7,766 nucleotides of DNA from NCBI GenBank assembly GCA_044348925.1, contig JBIKRY010000233.1:1-7766 (forward strand). The letters run 5' to 3'. Positions 4,260-7,766 of this stretch are shown piece after piece (within the stretch, counting starts at the first letter, position 1; each line of letters starts with the position of its first letter). The stretch comes from JAAFKA01 sp044348925 (GTDB lineage Bacteria > Bacteroidota > Bacteroidia > Cytophagales > Thermoflexibacteraceae). The notes beneath the pieces were generated by a model. The model did not search any database, was not told the DNA's origin, and saw nothing but the letters and a program-made list of their open reading frames with translations. The position numbers and the translations under genes were made by a program.

Positions 4260-4598
4260 ATGAGAAAATTAGCAACAGTATTACAAGAGTTACAGGCAAG
4301 GATACATCAACGCAATTGTATAGCCGAAGTAATAGAAAAATTACAGAGTAATCAAATTTCTATACAAATCTCTTTTGGCAACGAAGACCCTATTCAAGAT
4401 ACTTTTATGATTGAAGTGCCAGAAATGACCTTCATGCCCTGGACAACAGAACAAAGAAAAGTGTATGAATTTGCCAAAGTATTATACCTCAAAAGGTACA
4501 AACAAAATCTAAGAGAACTAAGAATCGAAATTAAAAGATTACACGAAGAAAAAACAAGCATTTTGCAAACTCTCGAAAAACCAATAGCAGGGATATGA
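4260..4598 (+). CDS. Unknown 112-residue protein with terminal coiled-coil-like helices
   Basis: The protein starts MRKLATVLQELQARIHQRNC. It has an N-terminal helix (1-32), a beta-type centre (ISIQISFGNEDPIQDTFMIE, about 33-55) and a long basic C-terminal helix (about 66-105; LKRYKQNLRELRIEIKRLHE). Both end helices have heptad-like Leu/Ile spacing, so a dimeric coiled coil is likely. No family is recognised. There is no signal or membrane segment. Its stop is followed by a possible tiny membrane ORF and then the 4677 gene on the same strand, which suggests a short operon starting after the tRNA. The ATG has no SD and is preceded by an AT-rich stretch. Confidence 0.65.
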   Translation: MRKLATVLQELQARIHQRNCIAEVIEKLQSNQISIQISFGNEDPIQDTFMIEVPEMTFMPWTTEQRKVYEFAKVLYLKRYKQNLRELRIEIKRLHEEKTSILQTLEKPIAGI

Positions 4599-4611
4599 CC
4601 CCGAAGAACAC

Positions 4612-4680
4612 GTGTACTTCGAACTGTTGGTAGTTGTTTTACTACTTATTGTATTTGTAATCTATCAATTTATAAAATGA
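4612..4680 (+). CDS. Possible tiny membrane peptide (22 residues, GTG start)
   Basis: In the gap between two genes a frame with GTG at 4612 reads (M)YFELLVVVLLLIVFVIYQFIK, a single hydrophobic span with a basic end. Its stop TGA overlaps the next gene's ATG as ATGA (4677-4680), the usual arrangement for coupled translation. The frame is open back to 4588, but has no ATG and no SD. The composition is far from random AT-rich sequence, yet the ORF is too short to be sure. Confidence 0.3.
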   Translation: MYFELLVVVLLLIVFVIYQFIK

Positions 4681-4982
4681 AGGCAATAAAAACAAAAAAA
4701 GGTTTTGTTACACTATCCGAAATAGACCAAGAAGATTGGCTATTTATGCGAGCAGAATATGAAAGTTTTTCTAAGAAAGTAAGTAATAATTTTGATAGAT
4801 TATTATTTACAATCTTACAGGAGTTTTTCCAAGAAAAACACAGTAGCATCTACTTAGAAAGATTGCCTACAAGTGTAAAATTAAAAAATTACGAAGCAAT
4901 GGCTTTTTGTATTTTCTTAGCAAACAGACCTTATTATGGTACGGTTTCTAATGAAATTACAAGCATTATGATGTTGCAATAA
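4677..4982 (+). CDS. Unknown 101-residue helical protein
   Basis: The protein begins MKAIKTKKGFVTLSEIDQED and contains a helical core (WLFMRAEYESFSKKVSNNFD, then RLLFTILQEFFQEKHSSIYL) and a second helix near KNYEAMAFCIFLANRPYYGT. No known motif is found and there is no clear transmembrane segment. It is linked to the possible tiny membrane ORF by an ATGA overlap, so it probably belongs to the operon begun by the 4260 gene. A structured palindrome begins 14 bases after its stop. Confidence 0.6.
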   Translation: MKAIKTKKGFVTLSEIDQEDWLFMRAEYESFSKKVSNNFDRLLFTILQEFFQEKHSSIYLERLPTSVKLKNYEAMAFCIFLANRPYYGTVSNEITSIMMLQ

Positions 4983-4995
4983 CTGTTTGGAGTAG

Positions 4996-5038
4996 TTTTT
5001 ACGTTGGCAATGGTCGAAGACCTTGACAAGCGTAAAAA
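4996..5038 (+). repeat. Palindromic repeat, copy A
   Basis: TTTTTACG (4996-5003) and CGTAAAAA (5031-5038) close a hairpin containing TTG-G-CAA, T, GGTC-GAA-GACC, TTG-A-CAA, G. Pairing is interrupted at fixed places: a G/A mismatch and single bulged T and G. The core TACG...CGTA (35 nt) is identical to copy C at 6781-6815. Confidence 0.8.
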
Positions 5039-5050
5039 TTAAAGTACACA

Positions 5051-5085
5051 AAAAAAGGCTACAAACTCCCTTAAAGTTTGTAGCC
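5051..5085 (-). terminator. Terminator-like hairpin reading leftward
   Basis: GGCTACAAACT (5057-5067) and AGTTTGTAGCC (5075-5085) form an 11-pair perfect stem. The A-run at 5051-5056 gives six Ts after the stem on the minus strand, so it fits an intrinsic terminator for leftward transcription. No minus-strand gene lies to its right within the window; it may silence antisense transcription or act as a 5' hairpin for the 5123 gene. Confidence 0.5.
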
Positions 5086-5122
5086 AAGAGTAAAAAAGTT
5101 GTCTAATAACTCAATTACCACC

Positions 5123-6523
5123 ATGCAAGATAACATAAAAAATTTGGTAAAAACAATAGCAGGTAAAAAAAATACTGCAAATACTGTTTTTAATCACGCA
5201 AACACCGAACAAGAATTTATGACATTATTAAGTCAAAAATCTTATTACGAAAATTATAGCCTGTTATATTACAGTGCCATATTTTTTGCCCTTGTTTCGC
5301 AGCTCGCAACTGCGGTAAGTAGCTACACTTTTTTTGCCGATTTATTGGCAATAAAGGTAAGCCCTACCCTATTGCCTTTTGCAGTTGCAATTTTATTGTT
5401 GCTTATCGAGGTACTGAAATACGTAAGTTTCAACAAAGGTTTAGAAGGAGTTTTTGCCTTGCCACAAAGAATTAATTATGTATTGTTGGTTTTTGCAATA
5501 CTGTTAAGTGCTGGTTCTATGTATGCAAGCATCATAGGCGGTGGAAGTTTTGGAATAGATACGCAACGCATCGCAAGCACAGAAACAAAATTTGATGCAG
5601 AAATTGCCAACATTCGCCAAGATATTGCCGATATAAAAGCACGCAACACATGGAAAAATCAAACATGGTTGCCTAAAAAAGAGAAAGCCCTACTCTATGC
5701 CAAAGAGCAAGAACTAAGTAAAATAAAGTTGGAAAAAGAAAACGGACTACAAACCGTAGCACAAGACAACGAAATTGCAGCTACACAATACAAATTCGGA
5801 TTTGCATTTTTTGATGCCCTATTCCTACTTTGTACGTTGTATGTGTGGTATTTCCGCAAAAATGTTGCTGTGGAAGGTATGGTAAATGAAAATGTAAGCC
5901 TTGCCCCTATTACACAAGCACCTATTACACAACCTGTAATGCAACCTGTTACACAACCTGTAATGCAACCTGTTACACAACCTGTTAGCAATAGTCGCAG
6001 TAAGCATAGCGTAGTTTTGCCTACTATTGGCAACTATCACAGCAAGGGTCGCAGTAACCCTCGCAGAGTTTATAAAACTATACGAAATATGCCTAATATT
6101 CCTACAACTAAGGGAAATATAGCACCAAAACCCACAAAAAGACATCATGTAAGAGATGCCAAAAATTTTATTAAGAAAATTACAGATAATAGAAAACAAA
6201 GACATAGCGAGGCTCACAGCAAGGGTAGCGTAGAACAAAACGAGATACAACTACAACCCGAAATAATAGACAACTTTGCAAAAAAACCTACACTAAATTT
6301 AGATGGTAACAGGATTTGCGAGTATTGCAAAACTCCATTTATCTATAAAAATTTCAAACGTCATTATTATTGTTCTAAGGCTTGTTGCGACAAAGCAAGT
6401 ATTGATAGGAGAGAGGAAAAAGAAAAATTAGCTGGGCGGCATTCCGCCATTGCAGCTTTACAACAGGCGGAACAGCAACCTAAAAGTAGAATTCAATACA
6501 CGTTATTTGAAAAAGATATTTAA
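5123..6523 (+). CDS. Four-pass membrane protein with coiled coil, P-x-x-Q repeat and C-terminal zinc-finger motif
   Basis: The frame is open from TTG 5099 (474 residues); ATG 5123 (466 residues) is preferred because it is a standard start and no SD supports the TTG. Residues are numbered from the TTG. Predicted spans are about 57-83, 89-110, 125-147 and 231-252. A charged coiled coil (about 160-225, DAEIANIRQDIADIKARNTW) lies between spans 3 and 4. Then come a tandem P-x-x-Q repeat (about 269-296), a long basic linker and C407-x2-C410-x14-C425-x3-C429, a treble-clef-like zinc motif ending YCSKACC. The TM/coiled-coil layout is reminiscent of DUF4407-type proteins, but I cannot claim membership. 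With both ends probably cytoplasmic, the protein could tether DNA or a partner to the membrane. This is inference; no function is known to me. Confidence 0.8.
   Translation: MQDNIKNLVKTIAGKKNTANTVFNHANTEQEFMTLLSQKSYYENYSLLYYSAIFFALVSQLATAVSSYTFFADLLAIKVSPTLLPFAVAILLLLIEVLKYVSFNKGLEGVFALPQRINYVLLVFAILLSAGSMYASIIGGGSFGIDTQRIASTETKFDAEIANIRQDIADIKARNTWKNQTWLPKKEKALLYAKEQELSKIKLEKENGLQTVAQDNEIAATQYKFGFAFFDALFLLCTLYVWYFRKNVAVEGMVNENVSLAPITQAPITQPVMQPVTQPVMQPVTQPVSNSRSKHSVVLPTIGNYHSKGRSNPRRVYKTIRNMPNIPTTKGNIAPKPTKRHHVRDAKNFIKKITDNRKQRHSEAHSKGSVEQNEIQLQPEIIDNFAKKPTLNLDGNRICEYCKTPFIYKNFKRHYYCSKACCDKASIDRREEKEKLAGRHSAIAALQQAEQQPKSRIQYTLFEKDI
5906..5986 (+). repeat. Tandem 12-bp coding repeat (P-x-x-Q)
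   Basis: Units of the form CCT-xxx-xxx-CAA encode PITQ, PITQ, PVMQ, PVTQ, PVMQ, PVTQ, PV, with the PVMQ-PVTQ pair repeated as an exact 24-base unit. It makes a proline-rich flexible linker after the last membrane span; such arrays often vary in copy number. Confidence 0.85.
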
Positions 6524-6660
6524 AATATTCCAAACCAGTCCCCAAAGTATTGAATAGGAGTATAGAGCCGAATGGAATCACATACGATATAGCTTTATAG
6601 TCTGATGAACTCAAAAAAGTAAGGACACCGAATAGCAGAATGCAGTCAAGCTGCAAAAAA
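6524..6660. other. Non-coding stretch between the membrane protein and the palindrome array
   Basis: No ORF of convincing length is present. AGGAG (6557-6561) followed by ATG (about 6571) opens only a six-codon frame. A small hairpin TGCAG-TCAAG-CTGCA (6641-6655) precedes an A-run. Confidence 0.4.
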
Positions 6661-6666
6661 AGTAAC

Positions 6667-6705
6667 CTTGACAGATAAACCTTGCGTATTGGGTTTATCG
6701 TCAAG
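6667..6705. repeat. Long hairpin with a bulged A
   Basis: CTTGAC (6667-6672) plus GATAAACC (6674-6681) pair with GGTTTATC (6692-6699) plus GTCAAG (6700-6705), giving 14 pairs with A6673 bulged. It shares the words ACCTTGACA and GCGTA with the neighbouring palindromes. Confidence 0.75.
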
Positions 6706-6721
6706 ATTTTGTAAGCGTATC

Positions 6722-6769
6722 TTTTTTACGATTGTCAAGGTGCAAAAGCACCATTGCCAACGTAAAAAA
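6722..6769 (-). repeat. Palindromic repeat, copy B (inverted, with altered tip)
   Basis: Read on the minus strand, it has the same plan as copies A and C: TACG, TTG-G-CAA, T, tip stem, TTG-A-CAA, T, CGTA. The tip is GGTGC-TTTT-GCACC instead of GGTC-GAA-GACC. It faces copy C with eight bases between, so the two can also pair with each other as one large inverted repeat. Confidence 0.8.
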
Positions 6770-6777
6770 AAAGTTGA

Positions 6778-6818
6778 GTTTACGTTGGCAATGGTCGAAG
6801 ACCTTGACAAGCGTAAAC
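6778..6818 (+). repeat. Palindromic repeat, copy C
   Basis: The core 6781-6815 is identical to copy A, but the closing pairs differ and still pair: GTTTACG (6778-6784) with CGTAAAC (6812-6818). It ends 34 bases before the start of the 6853 gene. Confidence 0.8.
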
Positions 6819-6852
6819 AAAACAGCAATCTTTAAACCCAAAACGTAAACCT

Positions 6853-7338
6853 ATGCAAAAAATTAGAGATTTAATGCAACAAGCAGCCACTATTCCTGTG
6901 AAACAAAACACAGACGAAAAAGCTATGCAAACAGGCTACAAAGACACACAAAAGCCGTTTGTAGATATCGACAAAACGTGCAAAAACTTTGCAGCTTTGA
7001 TAGATGCCTACAATGAAGGCAAGAGTTTGGGCGACAAACTGAAAGAAAAACATATGCAGTTGATTCATCGTTTGTTGGTTTTGTTGAGTAATAGCAAGAC
7101 CATCGCACAGCAACAAATTGGTAGAGAGTTTTATTATACCATCAACACCGATGCAAAAGCTATTGCCAGCTTGCACAAATACGCAGGAACAGCCCCCGAA
7201 AAGTCTATTAAAGCTCACATAGAAAGATGTAGCAATTTGATAGAATTTAAGGTCATACAAGTAGGTACAAAAGACAACAACTACAGGTATATCATTGGAC
7301 TAAGCAAAAATTGTTTTGCTTGGAAAACCACCACCTAA
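6853..7338 (+). CDS. Winged-helix-like protein, possible replication or regulatory protein
   Basis: This 161-residue protein has a helical N-terminal half (FVDIDKTCKNFAALIDAYNE, then LKEKHMQLIHRLLVLLSNSK). Its C-terminal part has the order helix-turn-helix plus wing: IAQQQIGREFYYTI, KSIKAHIERCSNLIEFKVIQ, then NNYRYIIGLSKNCFAW. The last two parts resemble the recognition helix and wing of winged-helix proteins carried by Bacteroidota plasmids and integrative elements, where a helix is followed by a hydrophobic strand, a short turn and a strand ending near an aromatic residue. The resemblance is by eye. An array of palindromes lies immediately upstream and a hairpin-rich non-coding stretch downstream, as around iteron-type replication initiators, so that role is worth testing. 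It is shorter than typical Rep proteins, and a simple regulator is equally possible. ATG 6853 is chosen; ATG 6874 is an alternative. Confidence 0.65.
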   Translation: MQKIRDLMQQAATIPVKQNTDEKAMQTGYKDTQKPFVDIDKTCKNFAALIDAYNEGKSLGDKLKEKHMQLIHRLLVLLSNSKTIAQQQIGREFYYTINTDAKAIASLHKYAGTAPEKSIKAHIERCSNLIEFKVIQVGTKDNNYRYIIGLSKNCFAWKTTT

Positions 7339-7427
7339 ACAGCACCGCATCTTTATACAGGCTTTATTCAGGAGTTCGAATAAATGAGTAGAAGCCACAA
7401 AAAAAAGCTATAAAAAAATAGTACAGC

Positions 7428-7451
7428 TACCGCCATGTCGGTATGTTTTTT
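7428..7451 (+). terminator. Probable terminator of the 6853 gene
   Basis: TACCG (7428-7432) and CGGTA (7439-7443) form a short stem with loop CCATGT, followed by TG and six Ts (7446-7451). The stem is only five pairs, so it is a modest candidate, 90 bases after the stop codon. Confidence 0.4.
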
Positions 7452-7468
7452 AGGGGTTTTTGGAAAAG

Positions 7469-7544
7469 TTTTCGACCTTTTAGGTATTATAGTGTTCTGT
7501 ACCTATAGTACCAATATAACTAAGAAGAACCTAAAGGTCGAAAA
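7469..7544. repeat. Long inverted repeat TTTTCGACC.../...GGTCGAAAA
   Basis: Positions 7469-7485 pair with 7529-7544 over 16 bases with one bulged T. The 43-base interior holds a second layer: GGTA and TAG (7483-7492) can pair with CTA and TACC (7503-7512). The two layers compete for the same bases, so alternative folds are possible. Confidence 0.7.
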
Positions 7545-7613
7545 GTTTGCGAGTGCGGAATGTAATGTACCAAGAATTATTAAGAAGTGGATTTATTCCC
7601 CAGCGTGTTAATG

Positions 7614-7649
7614 TTTTTATTAGGTTTTTTGATTGGTTGCTAATAAAAA
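7614..7649. repeat. 10-bp perfect inverted repeat
   Basis: TTTTTATTAG (7614-7623) and CTAATAAAAA (7640-7649) flank a 16-base loop. AGGAGGG (7651-7657) follows, but no ORF opens behind it. Confidence 0.6.
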
Positions 7650-7674
7650 TAGGAGGGTTGCGGTTTTTTTTGAA

Positions 7675-7696
7675 TTGTTTGTGAAGACACAAACAA
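7675..7696. repeat. 9-bp hairpin with four-base loop
   Basis: TTGTTTGTG (7675-7683) and CACAAACAA (7688-7696) pair perfectly around AAGA. No T-run follows. Confidence 0.6.
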
Positions 7697-7708
7697 AGGC
7701 ATCAACAC

Positions 7709-7737
7709 AAAAAGCCTTGTAAATTGACTTACAAGGC
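7709..7737 (-). terminator. Terminator for leftward transcription entering from the right
   Basis: GCCTTGTAA (7714-7722) and TTACAAGGC (7729-7737) form a perfect nine-pair stem. The A-run at 7709-7713 supplies five Ts after it on the minus strand. It implies a minus-strand gene to the right of the window. Confidence 0.55.
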
Positions 7738-7766
7738 AAGAATTTGAAAAGATGTTATGTTACCAA

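Noticed and set aside
5695..6250. Two minus-strand frames (5695-6033, 5825-6250)
   Set aside because: They are antisense to the membrane protein and owe their regularity (repeated TGCVTGC-like words) to its tandem repeat.
6601..6660. CTGATGA at 6602 suggested a hammerhead ribozyme core
   Set aside because: The required GAAA after stem II is absent and the putative stem II has only three pairs.
6871..7260. Minus-strand frame of 129 residues
   Set aside because: Antisense shadow of the 6853 gene; Cys/Phe-rich translation typical of reverse reading.
7651..7684. AGGAGGG followed by TTG as a gene start
   Set aside because: The frame closes after eight codons.
1..7766. CRISPR array to accompany the ring nuclease
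   Set aside because: No regularly spaced direct repeats of 25-40 bases were found; the repeats seen are palindromes, leaders and a coding tandem repeat.

Overview
The window looks like an accessory or viral segment of a Bacteroidota genome. It is AT-rich, most genes lack a Shine-Dalgarno (SD) sequence (normal for that phylum), and the proteins are mostly small and unfamiliar. No transposase, integrase, relaxase or CRISPR array is visible. Genes change strand often and several have no recognisable family, as expected of a prophage, phage or plasmid-like element.

Layout. Positions 1-180 hold the end of an open frame resembling a phage structural protein, running into a GC-rich terminator. An XRE-type repressor (312-785, minus) is divergent from a small early-type gene (961-1218, plus), with a palindrome between them. 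From 1310 to 2984 there is a repeated architecture. Three plus-strand genes (1338, 1886, 2430) share one near-perfect SD leader. Two of them face a minus-strand gene beginning Met-Ala-Asn, and the two divergent gaps that follow both carry CCATAG/CTATGG inverted repeats. A two-gene operon follows (3018-3594). Its second gene is a clear DUF1874 protein, the family of the viral ring nuclease AcrIII-1, with the catalytic His, Arg and Glu in register. A 64-nt nested hairpin, an unknown acidic gene, a 24-nt hairpin stem and an initiator-type tRNA-Met come next.

Positions 4260-4982 encode two unknown small proteins with a possible tiny membrane peptide overlapped between them. Positions 5123-6523 encode a four-pass membrane protein with a coiled coil, a P-x-x-Q tandem repeat, a basic linker and a C-terminal CxxC/CxxxC zinc-finger-like motif. 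A family of palindromes with compensatory base changes lies at 4996-5038, 6722-6769 and 6778-6818; the last two sit just before a winged-helix-like gene (6853-7338) that could be a replication or regulatory protein. The last 430 bases are non-coding and dense in hairpins.

How it fits together (inference): the repressor controls entry into expression of small early genes, the DUF1874 enzyme would disarm type III CRISPR signalling by destroying cyclic tetra-adenylate, and the 6667-7737 region could be an origin or other recombination/replication locus with its DNA-binding protein. Most of the remaining genes cannot be assigned a function from sequence alone.
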